The notes: a model not told the origin generated them from the sequence alone. A stretch of 64,000 nucleotides of DNA from SCN-70-22 sp046327755 (GCA_046327755.1 JAXLXW010000011.1:62001-126000); one strand, 5' to 3'; positions 7,919 to 17,484 are shown, numbered from the stretch's first letter. Program-made: numbers and translations.

Positions 7919-9349
7919 CTAGCGCACGCCGTCGGCGCGCATGCGCGCCACCACCGCCTTTCCCACCTTGGTCCCGAGGGTGTCCCCTGCCTCGATGTCG
8001 AAGCGGTAGTGCACCCCGGCCCACACGCGCGAGTTGGATGCCTCGACCGCGAGGCTGTCCCAGTGCGCCGCCTTCTCGGGAAAGAGGTCGCCCAGCACCT
8101 CGGCCGCCGCGGTGGAGATGGTCGAGTGCCCGGACGGATATGACGGGAACGGCGGCGTGGAGAAGACGGTGTTCATCGTCGGGTCGACGGTGATGGGGCG
8201 GGCGAGCCAGTAGTGATACTTGGCCTCCCAGCAGGCGACGAAGGCGTCGTACATGGCGATGCTCGCCCAGGCGCGCGCCCGCGCTGAGCGGGGGATGGAC
8301 CAGCGACGACGCGCCAGCTCGTCCTCGACAAAGAGGTCCCAACGTCCCGTTGGGGCCTCGGTGGCCCAGTAGCGTGCGCGGTCCATCTGCGCGACGGTGC
8401 GACCGCCAGCCGCAAGACGCCGCAGTTCGTCGAGCGAGGCGTTCCACCCCGCACTCCCCGGCGCCGGATACGGAGGCGGTCGATAGGCGTTGCCGCTGGG
8501 AATCACCCAGGTGCGCCAGCTGCCGGCCATCGCGTCGAACGGGACCTTCACGCGTCGCGCCGGCGTCGGCTGCCAGACATACGCCCCGGTCGGCATCACA
8601 CCGTCCCACACCTGGTCGGAGCCGTCCGTGGCCGCGCGCTGCAGCACCCGACGCGCGACGGCCGAGCCTAACGCGTAGCCGGCGGCAACATCGCTGGGGT
8701 AGGCCGCCCCTGCGGCAATGCGCGCCGGCCCGACCGCGAGCATCTGCGCGCGGAGCTTCGCGGTGTCGCCAGGGAGAGCGACGGCCGCGAGCACTTCGTA
8801 CGCCGCCGCGGCGACCGCCGCATGCTCGCTCGGGTAGCTCGGGATTCCGCCGGCGCTGACGCGCGCACGCACGCGACTGCTCGCCTCGCTCGGCGAGCGG
8901 CGCCTGTACGTCCACTTCGCGTCCCAGCTCGCAACCACCGCGTCGTACATCGCCACATGCAGCAGCGCCATCAGCCGCGCCGAGCGTGCGGGGGTGGCGA
9001 TTCGGACATCCGGCAGGATGGTCCAGTAGAAGCCGAGGAGGTCGACCGCCGTGCGCGTCCACAGGCTGGTGGGATCGCCGTCGTACAGGCGGAGGAGCGA
9101 ATCGCTCGGTGCGCCGGCCGCTGCCTGCGCGGCAACAATGGCGTCGAGCTCCTGCTGCAGCTGTGTGGAGCCCTCGGCGGCCGGGGCGGCGGGGCGCAGC
9201 TCGCTGGCACTGGCCAGCGTCCAGGTGTGCCAGGTGGCGGCAGCCGATTCCGCCGGGCGTGCCGGTGCCGTGCCTGGCTCCGCGCAGGCGAATGCCGTCA
9301 GCAGCAACGCCGCGGCCGCGAGGCGGGGGAGCAGGACGGCGCGCGGCAC
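7919..9349 (-). CDS. Vanadium-haloperoxidase/PAP2-type phosphatase lipoprotein, duplicated fold
   Basis: The 476-residue protein has a lipoprotein signal (LLLTAFAC). The C-terminal half carries the PAP2/vanadium haloperoxidase signature: KYHYWLARPITVD (the Lys/Arg motif), PSYPSGHSTISTAAAEVL (the GH motif) and SRVWAGVHYRFDIEAGDTLG (the RxxxxxH motif). The N-terminal half repeats the fold in degraded form, with PSYPSEHAAVAAAAYEVL, where the usual Gly-His is Glu-His. Members of this family are either haloperoxidases or acid phosphatases, and sequence alone cannot separate these. It is 15 bp downstream of the lipoprotein gene at 9365, in the same run as the SusC/SusD genes. Confidence 0.85.
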   Translation of the reverse strand: MPRAVLLPRLAAAALLLTAFACAEPGTAPARPAESAAATWHTWTLASASELRPAAPAAEGSTQLQQELDAIVAAQAAAGAPSDSLLRLYDGDPTSLWTRTAVDLLGFYWTILPDVRIATPARSARLMALLHVAMYDAVVASWDAKWTYRRRSPSEASSRVRARVSAGGIPSYPSEHAAVAAAAYEVLAAVALPGDTAKLRAQMLAVGPARIAAGAAYPSDVAAGYALGSAVARRVLQRAATDGSDQVWDGVMPTGAYVWQPTPARRVKVPFDAMAGSWRTWVIPSGNAYRPPPYPAPGSAGWNASLDELRRLAAGGRTVAQMDRARYWATEAPTGRWDLFVEDELARRRWSIPRSARARAWASIAMYDAFVACWEAKYHYWLARPITVDPTMNTVFSTPPFPSYPSGHSTISTAAAEVLGDLFPEKAAHWDSLAVEASNSRVWAGVHYRFDIEAGDTLGTKVGKAVVARMRADGVR

Positions 9350-9364
9350 CGGTGCTTCGTCGCG

Positions 9365-10405
9365 CTATTGCCGCACCGCAGCGCCCGTGGGGACGCCGTC
9401 GGCGTGGAAGGTTATGGTGCGCGGGACGCCAGGGGCCGAATCGCCAAAGCCATCGCGGTACGGGCGGATCGCAAAGGGGCGCTCGCTCCCGACCGCCTCG
9501 CCCTTGTCGGAGCGCGGCTCGATGGTGATGACGTGCGTCCAGCGCGAGACGCCGGACTGGTTCTTCTCGCGCAGGTCGAGCGGGAGGCGCAAGACCGACG
9601 GAAAGGGGAAGCCTAACGGGTTGGAGAACCAGTCGTCGCCGGGAAACTCCTCCTCGCCGGCAGTCGCGAAGTCGGTGACGCCGGAGAAGGGGCCCCATCC
9701 CGTGTCATCGCGCGACGAAATCGCCCCCGAGGCGTCCGGGAGGAACTTGCCGTACGAGAGCCAGATGGCGTCCGGCGCGCCGTAGTCGCGCACCATCCAC
9801 CCTTCGTAGATCCAGCCGTCGGTGAGCGGCGAGAGCCGCACCCACTGGTCGTTCTGCGGCGTCTGGCGTGGCGCCATGTTGAAGAGCCAGACCCCGCACT
9901 CCTCGAACGACGGATAGCCGTGGAGGTAGTTGTCGCTCGGGCTGAACATGGTGAACTGCCCGGGGACCTGCTTGAGCGGGAGGTTGCCGAGGGTGACGGC
10001 GTTCTCGACGTCGAGCGTCGCGCGCCCGCCGCGCCAGTCGCCCTTCATCAGGCGGCGCGCCGACGGTGTCGTGCTGGCATCGCGCGGCGTCTGCACGGTG
10101 ACCAGGAGCGCCGCGGGCTCCGGCGAGGGAAGCGCGACGTTGAGCGTCCCGGTGCTCCCCGACACGGCGAGCGTGCCGAGCGCCGTCGCATTCCCCGCCC
10201 CGTCCAGCGCCCACGCAGCGTAGCTCCCCTGCGTGACGGCGTCGAGCGGGACGAGGTTGCTCACCGTCAGTTGCAACTTCGGGGTCGAACTCCGGGGGGC
10301 GACGGCGTCCGCCCCGCCGCCGCAGGCCGCGAGCAACGCGATGATCGCCACGAACCCCGCGGACGCTGCGCCGGCGCGCCGCCACCAGGCCGCGCGCGAC
10401 GTCAT
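9365..10405 (-). CDS. Hypothetical lipoprotein in the SusCD/haloperoxidase operon
   Basis: The 346-residue protein has a clear lipoprotein signal (FVAIIALLAACGGG). The first part of the mature protein (about 40-140) resembles beta-sandwich domains that carry a numerical or structural role (LQLTVSNLVPLDAVTQGSYA, then ALLVTVQTPRDAS). The second part has WLFNMAPRQTPQNDQW and GWIYEGWMVRDYG, with an aromatic core. I cannot name a family. The start overlaps the stop of the upstream gene by 4 bp, so the two are coupled. It is conserved in position with the SusD/SusC genes and the PAP2 enzyme, suggesting a shared substrate. Confidence 0.75.
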   Translation of the reverse strand: MTSRAAWWRRAGAASAGFVAIIALLAACGGGADAVAPRSSTPKLQLTVSNLVPLDAVTQGSYAAWALDGAGNATALGTLAVSGSTGTLNVALPSPEPAALLVTVQTPRDASTTPSARRLMKGDWRGGRATLDVENAVTLGNLPLKQVPGQFTMFSPSDNYLHGYPSFEECGVWLFNMAPRQTPQNDQWVRLSPLTDGWIYEGWMVRDYGAPDAIWLSYGKFLPDASGAISSRDDTGWGPFSGVTDFATAGEEEFPGDDWFSNPLGFPFPSVLRLPLDLREKNQSGVSRWTHVITIEPRSDKGEAVGSERPFAIRPYRDGFGDSAPGVPRTITFHADGVPTGAAVRQ

Positions 10406-10893
10406 GATCCGCCGCTCCCGCGATACTGGTCGGGGCCACCACCGCCGTCCGATCCGTCGCCCGGCGTCGAGCCGGCCTTGAATCCCTTGGTGGCGATGAA
10501 GGTGACCACGACGGCGAGCGCGGTCCCGATCACCCAGGCCGTGCGCTTCTTCGAGAGCGTGCGCACGCGGAGGTCGGCGCGGTCGCCAGGCGCAACGCTG
10601 ATGCGCACGCCGCTCACCGGAAGCTCGCGCCCGCGGATCGGGGTCACCTCGCTCACGTCCACCACGAGCTGGTCGCCCTCGGTGCGCGAGAGCGTCCCCA
10701 CGACATGCAGGATCCCGGGGCCCAGCGCCTTGGCATGCGCAAGCCTCCCTTCATCGCTGAGGTCGAAGGCGACGGCGGCCCCTGGCGATGGCGCCATCTT
10801 CGGCGGCACGTACGTGTAGCACGCCGTGCACAGGTGCAACGCGGCGAGCAGCGCCGCGGTCGAGCGAACGAAACGCGACCGGGGGCGGCGCAT
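10402..10893 (-). CDS. Small lipoprotein with a C-terminal membrane anchor
   Basis: The 163-residue product starts MRRPRSRFVRSTAALLAALH and has a lipobox LCTAC followed by YTYVPP. A beta-rich middle region (GILHVVGTLSRTEGDQLVVD, VSGVRISVAPGDRADLRVRT) leads to a single membrane-spanning stretch (WVIGTALAVVVTFIATKG) and a glycine-rich tail. Upstream in-frame starts exist as far as 10971, but the ATG at 10893 puts the signal peptide at the N-terminus. It is 105 bp downstream of the SusD stop and overlaps the next gene by 4 bp. Function is unknown. Confidence 0.7.
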   Translation of the reverse strand: MRRPRSRFVRSTAALLAALHLCTACYTYVPPKMAPSPGAAVAFDLSDEGRLAHAKALGPGILHVVGTLSRTEGDQLVVDVSEVTPIRGRELPVSGVRISVAPGDRADLRVRTLSKKRTAWVIGTALAVVVTFIATKGFKAGSTPGDGSDGGGGPDQYRGSGGS

Positions 10894-10998
10894 CGTCGAT
10901 GCGTCGCCCCGGTCGTGGGTCTCGGTGGTACGGTGCTGCATGCTGCTGGTGCTGCAACGGCTCACATCCATCTCGGTGTCATCGACTGCGGCGCCGTA

Positions 10999-12252
10999 CT
11001 ACTGCCCGCGGAAGTTCGGGTTGGACTGCACCTCGTTCTGCGAGACCGGGATGCACTTGTCGCGCGTGTTGAGGAAGTTGTTCTTGGCCGGCCCGGTCTC
11101 CGCGTTCCAGCGGCGCAGGTCCCACAGGCGGCGCGACTCGAGCCAGAGCGTGGCGCCGCGCTCCTTCTGCAGGATGGGCCATGCCTGGTCGAGCGTGGTC
11201 GCGGTGAGTGCCGGGAGCGGGATGGTCGACGTGCCGAGGAATGCCCGCACCTGGTTGATGAGCGTCATCGCACCCGCGACGTCGTTGTTGCGCAGCGCCG
11301 CCTCGGCCCGCAGGAGGAGCATCTCCGTCCCCTTCACCATCGGGATGTCGGCGGCGAGGGTCTGGTACTTCCGCTGGCGGAAGAAGGTCGTGCGACCGTC
11401 CTGTCCGACGGCGAGCGCCCCCGACGTGGTGCGCACCGTGTCCCACGGCACGCGGGGATCGCGCACCGTGGCCCACTGCGTGTTGAAGACCGTGAACTCC
11501 GAGCGCGTGGTCGTCTCGAACGCGAGGTCGTTGTTCTCGTCGGTGGTGTTGGTGGAGAACGGCGCCACAAAGACGAAGCTGGTGGGAACGTTCTGGGCGT
11601 CGGTCGCCGCCGTCGCCCAGTTCCCCTGCCAGGCGCGCACGCTGGCCCGGCCGCCGTACGCCACGCGCAGCAGCGAGTCCTTGATGGCGCCGGTGAGGGA
11701 GTTGGCGATGCGGATGGCCTCGGTGAAGTTCGTCTCGGCCCGCTGGAAGTGGACCTTGTGATCGCCGCCCGCGCCGCCGTCGATGACGGAGACGCAGGTC
11801 AGCTCACCCAACAGGCGGTTGGCGAGCCCGGCATAGATGTTGGCCCGAGCAGCGAGTGGCGACGTGTCGTAGGCCGTGCCCAGCACCGTCTTCATGCGGG
11901 CGATCCCCGACTCGGCCACCCAGCGTGCGCGGTGCATCCCTCCCCAGTGCCCGTTGATGTCCTCCGCGCGGATGATGCCGCGGTTCCAGAGCCCTTCGCC
12001 GGGGCCGTAGCTCCCCGAGTGGTAGAGCTCATCGGCCATGATGGCGGTGCCCTGTGTGACGACGTCGTAGGCGCGTGAGAGGTCGAACGCCATCCCGGTC
12101 ACGAGCCCCGTCATCGCGGTCGGCACGTCGAGGTTGCTGTCGGCGATGGGGCCGGGGTTGGAGACGTCGAAGAAGTTGCAGCCGGCGGTCGCCGCCAGCG
12201 AGGTGATTGCGACGGTCGCCGAGGCGCGTCGCACGATCTGAATCAGACGCAT
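10999..12252 (-). CDS. SusD/RagB-family substrate-binding lipoprotein
   Basis: The 417-residue product has a signal and lipobox near LAATAGCNF, then FDVSNPGPIADSNLD, typical of SusD-like proteins. TPR-like helical stretches follow (ANIYAGLANRLLGELTCVS, LLLRAEAALRNNDVAGAMTL). The C-terminal stretch ERGATLWLESRRLWDLRRWN is the RagB/SusD signature. SusD proteins sit on the outer surface and deliver glycans or other large nutrients to the SusC channel. It starts 22 bp after the SusC stop, so they are one operon. The start at 12252 is the ATG opening the signal peptide. Confidence 0.9.
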   Translation of the reverse strand: MRLIQIVRRASATVAITSLAATAGCNFFDVSNPGPIADSNLDVPTAMTGLVTGMAFDLSRAYDVVTQGTAIMADELYHSGSYGPGEGLWNRGIIRAEDINGHWGGMHRARWVAESGIARMKTVLGTAYDTSPLAARANIYAGLANRLLGELTCVSVIDGGAGGDHKVHFQRAETNFTEAIRIANSLTGAIKDSLLRVAYGGRASVRAWQGNWATAATDAQNVPTSFVFVAPFSTNTTDENNDLAFETTTRSEFTVFNTQWATVRDPRVPWDTVRTTSGALAVGQDGRTTFFRQRKYQTLAADIPMVKGTEMLLLRAEAALRNNDVAGAMTLINQVRAFLGTSTIPLPALTATTLDQAWPILQKERGATLWLESRRLWDLRRWNAETGPAKNNFLNTRDKCIPVSQNEVQSNPNFRGQ

Positions 12253-12274
12253 CGTGTGTGATCCTCGGTTGAGG

Positions 12275-15268
12275 TTACCAGTTGGTGCGGAAGGAGAGCG
12301 AGAACGACCGCAGCTGCGGCAGGACGTAGTACTCGCGACGCCCCACCTGGCTGTCGGCCTGATCCGACGACTCGGGGTCGAGGCCGGTGTAGTCGGTCTT
12401 GAGGAAGAGGTTGCGCCCGGCGAGCGAGAGCGTGCCGCCACGCGACCCCGGAATCCAGTTGGCCGGAATGCGATAGCTCACCGTCACGTAGCGCAGGCGG
12501 AAGAAGTCCATCGGCTCGATCCAGGCGTCGGCCAGGTTGAGCGTGGAGTTGTAGCCGCAACGCGTGCGGTTGAGCGCGTTGACGCTCCCGAGCGCCGCGG
12601 CGTTCCCCTTGGCGGCGTCGATGACCTTGCGCTGGTCGGCGTAGCACGGGCGCCAGTTGCCGCGGATGGCGTTCTGGTAGCCGACGTAGTTGATGTTGTA
12701 GCCCCCGCTCTGGAACTCGCCGAGCCCGTCGATCGTGAGCTTGTCGAAGAGCGTCAGCGTGGTCCCGAAGCCCAGGATGTTCGTGGGCCACGTTGGGCCG
12801 ATGTAGACGTTCGTGTCCGAGCGCACGGGCGCTTCGAACTTGCCCGCGTTGAGGATCTTGCGAGCGAAGAGCGAGGTGACGGGGTATCCCTTGCGCACCT
12901 CGGTGAAGGAGCCGCCGACTGCAATGAGCGGCTCGCCGCCAAGGTCGGCGGCTTCGCTCTTGAGGTTCGTGAGGTTCATCCGGGCACGCCAATCGACCTT
13001 GGCGCGGCGCAGGATCCCGGCGTCGAGCTTCACCTCGACCCCCTGGTTGTGCACCTCACCCACGTTCTCCAGCTGGCGGTTGAGGAAGCCCTGGCTGGGC
13101 GGGTAGCGCACCTGGATGAGGGCGTCGAAGGTGCGCGTGTCGAAGTACGTCGCGTCGAGCGAGAAGCGCCCGGCGAAGGCGCTCGCCTCGACGCCGAACT
13201 CGGTCTCGCGCGTGCGCTCAGGGCCGAGCGTCGGGTTGCCCAGCTGGTTGGGGGTGAAGCCCGGCTTGGCCTCGTCGCCGGCGATCGGGTCCCACGTACG
13301 CACGGCGTCGAACGCGCCCGGGGCCTTCCCCGACTCGCCGATCGCGCTGCGCAGCTTGAACGTCTCGATGATGTCCTTGGGCCAGAAGTCGTGGTCGGAG
13401 AGGACGTACGAGACGCCGACCTTGGGGTAGTACTGCAGCCCGAAGTCCTTTCCGAAGGCGCTGTTGCCGTCCACGCGCATGCCTAACGTGAGGAAGGCGC
13501 GATCCTTCCACCCCACCTGCTCCTGGAAGAAGAGCCCCGCGTTCACCACCCGACGGCGCGTGTCGGTCCCGATGGTGCGGCGCGCGGCGCTCGTGAGCAC
13601 CGGGTCGCCCGGCCCCGAGAACTCGTCGCCCGTGACCGAGGTCGTGTTGAGGTTGTCCTGGAAGAGCTGTCCGCCCAGCGACGTCGACGTCGTGAAGTTG
13701 CTCCCGAAGTCGAGCTTGTAGGTCGACGCGTAGTCGATGGAGAGGAACTGGCGTACGAACGCCGCCTGCGAGATCTGCCCCACCGCGTTGCGCAGGTGGC
13801 CGAACGGGATGATGGAGCGGTTCTCGATGTTGTTGTAGTCGAAGCCCACCGAGAGGCGATTGGTCCACGCCGTCACCGGCGAGTAGTTCATCGTGAAGCC
13901 GGAGATGTAGTGATCCGTCTTCGTCTTGGTCCCGATGGTGAGCGCTGCGTTGTTGTTCATGCAGATCGCGGTCCCCGTGGGGCACCCCGAGCCGCGGTAG
14001 TTGCCGGCCGTCCCGCGCGCCACGTTGAGCAGGAAGCCGTTGGCCAGGTTGCCGTCCGGCACCCAGTCCTGGTCGCCGCGCTGGTACGACGAGTTGAGCG
14101 CCAGTTCGAGCTTGGCGATCGGACGGAATGCGAAGTTCCCGCGGAAGCCGCCGGTGGTGTACTCGTTGGTCGGGAGCGCCCCCTCTTCATTGGAGAGGTT
14201 GCCGGCGAGGAAGTACTGCGCGACCTCGGTCCCGCCACCGACCGACAGCGCCGCCTTCTGCACCATTCCCGTGCGTACCCACTTTCCGCTCGACGGGCAG
14301 GTGGCGTCGACGAACGGCTGGTTCTGCCCGAACGTCGCGCTCGTCGGCACGATGTCGAGGCCGTACAGCTCGGAGCCGCGGCAGTTCTTGAGGTACACCG
14401 CGGTCGGGTCGCCCTTGATGTCGAGGTAGTCGAGGTCGTTCGTGCCGCCGCCAAGGTCGAGCGACCACTGCGGCTTTCCGCTGCGCCCGCGCTTGGTGAA
14501 GATCTGGATCACGCCGCCCGACGCCTCCGTGCCGTAGAGCGTCGTCGCCGCGGCTCCCTTCACCACCTCCACCCGCTCGATGTCCTCGGAGCGGATGTCG
14601 TTGAACGGATTGATGGTCTGGCGGGCGTTGGTCACTGTCGGCGAGTTGCCGCTGTAGATGCGGACGCCGTCGATGTAGATGATGGGGTTGTTGCCCTGCG
14701 AGATGGAGTTGTTCCCGCGCAGGCGGATCTGCCCGCCGGCCCCCGGCTGCCCGGAGTTTGCCAGCACCGTCACCCCCGGCGTCTGCGCCGAGAGAAGCTG
14801 CTGCGCGTTGGCGACCGGGGCGTTCTGGATCTGTTCGGCGGAGATCGTCGCCATCGAGTTGGTGATCTCCTTGCGGCGCACGTCACCGGTCGCCGTCACG
14901 ACGACCTGCTCCAGCGCGACCGGCGCCTCGCGGATCGTGAAGTCGAGCGTCGCCGTCTCGCCGGCGACGATCGTCACCTGCGCCGACGTGGGGGCAAAGC
15001 CGAGTCGCACGACGCGAATCGTGCGCGGCCCGGCGGGGACGTTGTTGAGGCGGTATTCGCCGTTCTCGTTGGTCTGCGCGCCCAGCTGCAACCCCACGAC
15101 GCCGATCTGCGCCTGGGGGAGTGGGCGGTTGGCCCCTTCGACGACGACGCGCCCGCGCACCGAACCGGTGGCCTGGGCCGCGAGCGTCGCGAGCGGGGAT
15201 GCGAGGGCGAGCGTGAGGCCGGCGATCAGGATCGATCGGGCTCGTGAATGACGGACTTCCCTGGTCAT
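12275..15268 (-). CDS. SusC/RagA-family TonB-dependent outer-membrane transporter
   Basis: The 997-residue protein begins with a signal peptide (IAGLTLALASPLATLAAQ). A carboxypeptidase-like beta-sandwich (VRGRVVVEGANRPLPQAQIG to FTIREAP, about 35-120) precedes the TonB-dependent plug (MATISAEQIQNAPVANAQQL, then QIRLRGNNSISQGNNPIIYI with the SusC-type GNNPIIYIDG). The barrel ends in FSLSFRTNW, with an aromatic C-terminal residue as expected for outer-membrane barrels. It exports nothing itself; it imports a substrate captured by SusD using TonB energy. The upstream 130-bp gap to the S9-like gene holds the likely promoter. Confidence 0.93.
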   Translation of the reverse strand: MTREVRHSRARSILIAGLTLALASPLATLAAQATGSVRGRVVVEGANRPLPQAQIGVVGLQLGAQTNENGEYRLNNVPAGPRTIRVVRLGFAPTSAQVTIVAGETATLDFTIREAPVALEQVVVTATGDVRRKEITNSMATISAEQIQNAPVANAQQLLSAQTPGVTVLANSGQPGAGGQIRLRGNNSISQGNNPIIYIDGVRIYSGNSPTVTNARQTINPFNDIRSEDIERVEVVKGAAATTLYGTEASGGVIQIFTKRGRSGKPQWSLDLGGGTNDLDYLDIKGDPTAVYLKNCRGSELYGLDIVPTSATFGQNQPFVDATCPSSGKWVRTGMVQKAALSVGGGTEVAQYFLAGNLSNEEGALPTNEYTTGGFRGNFAFRPIAKLELALNSSYQRGDQDWVPDGNLANGFLLNVARGTAGNYRGSGCPTGTAICMNNNAALTIGTKTKTDHYISGFTMNYSPVTAWTNRLSVGFDYNNIENRSIIPFGHLRNAVGQISQAAFVRQFLSIDYASTYKLDFGSNFTTSTSLGGQLFQDNLNTTSVTGDEFSGPGDPVLTSAARRTIGTDTRRRVVNAGLFFQEQVGWKDRAFLTLGMRVDGNSAFGKDFGLQYYPKVGVSYVLSDHDFWPKDIIETFKLRSAIGESGKAPGAFDAVRTWDPIAGDEAKPGFTPNQLGNPTLGPERTRETEFGVEASAFAGRFSLDATYFDTRTFDALIQVRYPPSQGFLNRQLENVGEVHNQGVEVKLDAGILRRAKVDWRARMNLTNLKSEAADLGGEPLIAVGGSFTEVRKGYPVTSLFARKILNAGKFEAPVRSDTNVYIGPTWPTNILGFGTTLTLFDKLTIDGLGEFQSGGYNINYVGYQNAIRGNWRPCYADQRKVIDAAKGNAAALGSVNALNRTRCGYNSTLNLADAWIEPMDFFRLRYVTVSYRIPANWIPGSRGGTLSLAGRNLFLKTDYTGLDPESSDQADSQVGRREYYVLPQLRSFSLSFRTNW

Positions 15269-15398
15269 GCAGCGCCTCCAGCGTGCAGCGAGTGGGGGGA
15301 CAGGAGGGACGAACGAATGCCAACACATTCTATCGGCGGGATGTCGCGCACCACGGTGCGATGGTGTCGCGCGACATCCCGCCAACGACGAGCGGTGC

Positions 15399-16571
15399 CT
15401 AGCGCGTGCGAAGCGGCGGCTGCGGCTTCGAGAGATCGAGGTACGGCCGCAGGTTCCACTCGAAGAAGGTCCACGTGCGGTTCCACGAGTCGATCTGCTC
15501 CGGCGAGTCGACGCGCTCGAGCGTCTTCGAGTCGACGCGACGGGAGAACGCGTGCCCGACGGATGCGCCCCAGGGCGCCGGGTCGACGTAGACCTTCGTC
15601 TCGGCGAGGTCGGGCTTGAGCGCGCGCAGCTTCCAGACGAGCTGCTGGTCCTCGACGTAGTTCACATCCTCGTCGTTCGTGGCGACGTGGACGAGAATCG
15701 GGCGCTGGAGCTTCTCCACCGAGTAGAGCGGCGAACGCTTGATGTACTCTGCCTGCTTCTCGTGCGGGAGTCCGCGCAGCGCTTCCTGCGTGGAGAAGTC
15801 GCGCTGGTAGCGCGGCCCCTTGTAGCCCAGGCGGAAGACGAGGTTCGTGACGGGAACGATCGCCGCGCCCGCCTTGAGCGGTGTCTCGCCGCGGAAGAGG
15901 AGGTGCGCCGTGATGAAGCCGCCGTGGCTCCATCCCATCACCCCCACACGCTCCGGATCGACGTGCGGGAGCGTCTTCAAGTAGTCGTAGGCGCCGAAGA
16001 CGTCGTCCACTTCCTTCGCGCCGTAGTCGATCGCGCGATAGTGCGCCTCGCCGTAGCCGGTGCTTCCGCGATAGTCCGGGGCGATGATGACGTAGCCGCG
16101 CTCCACCGCTTCCTTCACGAAGGGGAACATCGTCGCCCCCCACGAGGAGTGCACGCCGCCGTGCACCCAGATCATCGCCGCGTGGCCCTTCGTGCCGCGC
16201 TTGTTGAGCGGCTGGAAGAGGAAGGCCGGGATGTCCATGTCACCCACCGGCGAGCGGTAGGTGATCTTCTTGAAGTCCATGATGCCGGCGCTTCGCGCCG
16301 CGTACGTGCTGTCGATCGCCTCGCGGCCCTTGATGTCCTCGGCCCAGTCACGCGTCGAGTGATCGGCGGGGTCGGCGCTCACATAGAGCGACTCGGCGCG
16401 CGTGGTCGGTGCGGGACGGCGTGCGCCGTTGCCACGCGCGCCACTCTGCTGCGCGAGCGCGGCGTGCGGGAGGAGGGTGCTGGCCAGCGCCGTCGCGAAC
16501 AAGGCAGCGAGCGAGGCAACGATCACGGTGCGGGCGCCGCGCGGCATCAGCGCGGCACGATGCGGATTCAT
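15399..16571 (-). CDS. S9-type alpha/beta-hydrolase (prolyl oligopeptidase family), secreted
   Basis: The 390-residue product has a signal peptide (VIVASLAALFATALASTLLP). It has the oxyanion region MIWVHGGVHSSWG, the nucleophile elbow GVMGWSHGGFITAH, the acid in HVATNDEDVNY and a late His in GASVGHAFSRR. It lacks the N-terminal beta-propeller of full DPP-IV-like enzymes. I prefer the ATG at 16571 because GGAGA lies about 8 bases upstream, while an alternative ATG at 16586 has no such site. Peptidase or esterase activity in the periplasm is likely. Confidence 0.85.
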   Translation of the reverse strand: MNPHRAALMPRGARTVIVASLAALFATALASTLLPHAALAQQSGARGNGARRPAPTTRAESLYVSADPADHSTRDWAEDIKGREAIDSTYAARSAGIMDFKKITYRSPVGDMDIPAFLFQPLNKRGTKGHAAMIWVHGGVHSSWGATMFPFVKEAVERGYVIIAPDYRGSTGYGEAHYRAIDYGAKEVDDVFGAYDYLKTLPHVDPERVGVMGWSHGGFITAHLLFRGETPLKAGAAIVPVTNLVFRLGYKGPRYQRDFSTQEALRGLPHEKQAEYIKRSPLYSVEKLQRPILVHVATNDEDVNYVEDQQLVWKLRALKPDLAETKVYVDPAPWGASVGHAFSRRVDSKTLERVDSPEQIDSWNRTWTFFEWNLRPYLDLSKPQPPLRTR

Positions 16572-16749
16572 GCGCAACGTCTCCATATGGCGGGGGGGAG
16601 CGCCACGCTCGATCGGCCCGCGGGAGTGACGGGCGCGACGAGGGCAGTCTCGAGGTCCAATCTCCGTCCCAACTCCCCCAACGCAAGTACAAACGCGCAG
16701 CGCCGCGAATTCGTGGTCGCTGGAAACGTGTTCACGCGCAGGGACTATT

Positions 16750-16775
16750 CACTCCCGTCCCCCGTCTCCCGTCCG
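16750..16775. repeat. Left copy of a 26-bp inverted repeat flanking the DsrE-like gene
   Basis: This copy reads CACTCCCGTCC followed by further CCCGTCT units. It matches the reverse complement of 17485-17510 in 25 of 26 positions. The word is built from a 7-bp unit CTCCCGT repeated three times. It ends 5 bp from the stop of the enclosed gene. Confidence 0.7.
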
Positions 16776-16779
16776 CTCC

Positions 16780-17478
16780 TCACGATGCCAGCACGTAGTG
16801 GCACCCCGCCTCCTGCGCACGCAGGCAGGCGAAGATCCCGTTTGGCTGCAGGATCACTCCGGGAATCATCAGCTCGACGGCGCGCTTTCGCGCCTCGGCG
16901 GCTTCGAGCTTGTCGCGCTTGGCGATGCGCGACGCCGCGAATCGAAAGGCCCACCCGCAGCCCAGGACGACTCCGCCGCTGGCAATGAACGACTGGAGCG
17001 TGTACTTGCGCGCCTTCTCGTCCTCGGGTTTCGACTCGGCGCTCAGCGGGTTGTGCGTCGCCCACTTCTTCCCCTGCTCGTTTCGCAGCTTGTTCTCCTT
17101 CCCCACCTCATACGTCGCCCAATAGGCATCGCTCATGATGAGATCGATCGCCGCGTGGCGGATGACGACGACGGGCGACATCTCGCTGCGCTCGCTCCCG
17201 TAGACCTCCTTGTACATGTCGCACCAGGCCACGGCGCGCACCAACGCCCCACCTTCGCCTATCTCGGGCGAGTCGAAGATGGCGCGGTACTTCCCGTTCA
17301 CACGCGCCGTCCAGCTCATGTCCCACGTCTCGGTGATCGGAAGCGGGTGATCGTCGGGCTTACCGAAGCGGGGCGACGGTTGGGGAGCGGGGAGTGCCGG
17401 GAGAATGGCAGGCGTGGCGATGCCGGCGAGGGAGGCGGCGCCGAGTTGGGTGAGGAAGTGGCGGCGGGGGGAGGGCAT
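16780..17478 (-). CDS. Tat-exported DsrE/DsrF-like protein
   Basis: The 232-residue product starts MPSPRRHFLTQLGAASLAGI, a twin-arginine signal. The mature part fits the DsrE/DsrF sulphur-relay fold: PVVVIRHAAIDLIMSDAYWA, then GGVVLGCGWAFRFAASRIAK and the end VILQPNGIFACLRAQEAGCH. The invariant cysteine of sulphur carriers could be the one in LGCGWA. Periplasmic DsrE-like proteins are widespread and poorly understood. Near-perfect 26-bp inverted repeats lie 5 bp after the stop and 7 bp before the start, so the gene sits inside a small repeat-bounded cassette. Confidence 0.75.
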   Translation of the reverse strand: MPSPRRHFLTQLGAASLAGIATPAILPALPAPQPSPRFGKPDDHPLPITETWDMSWTARVNGKYRAIFDSPEIGEGGALVRAVAWCDMYKEVYGSERSEMSPVVVIRHAAIDLIMSDAYWATYEVGKENKLRNEQGKKWATHNPLSAESKPEDEKARKYTLQSFIASGGVVLGCGWAFRFAASRIAKRDKLEAAEARKRAVELMIPGVILQPNGIFACLRAQEAGCHYVLAS

Positions 17479-17484
17479 GAAGGG

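Noticed and set aside
6417..9698. A 1093-residue open frame crossing two genes on the minus strand
   Set aside because: It continues upstream of the lipoprotein start through another frame of the PAP2 gene. The upstream part is arginine/proline-rich and unlike protein; the signal peptide at 7763 marks the real start.
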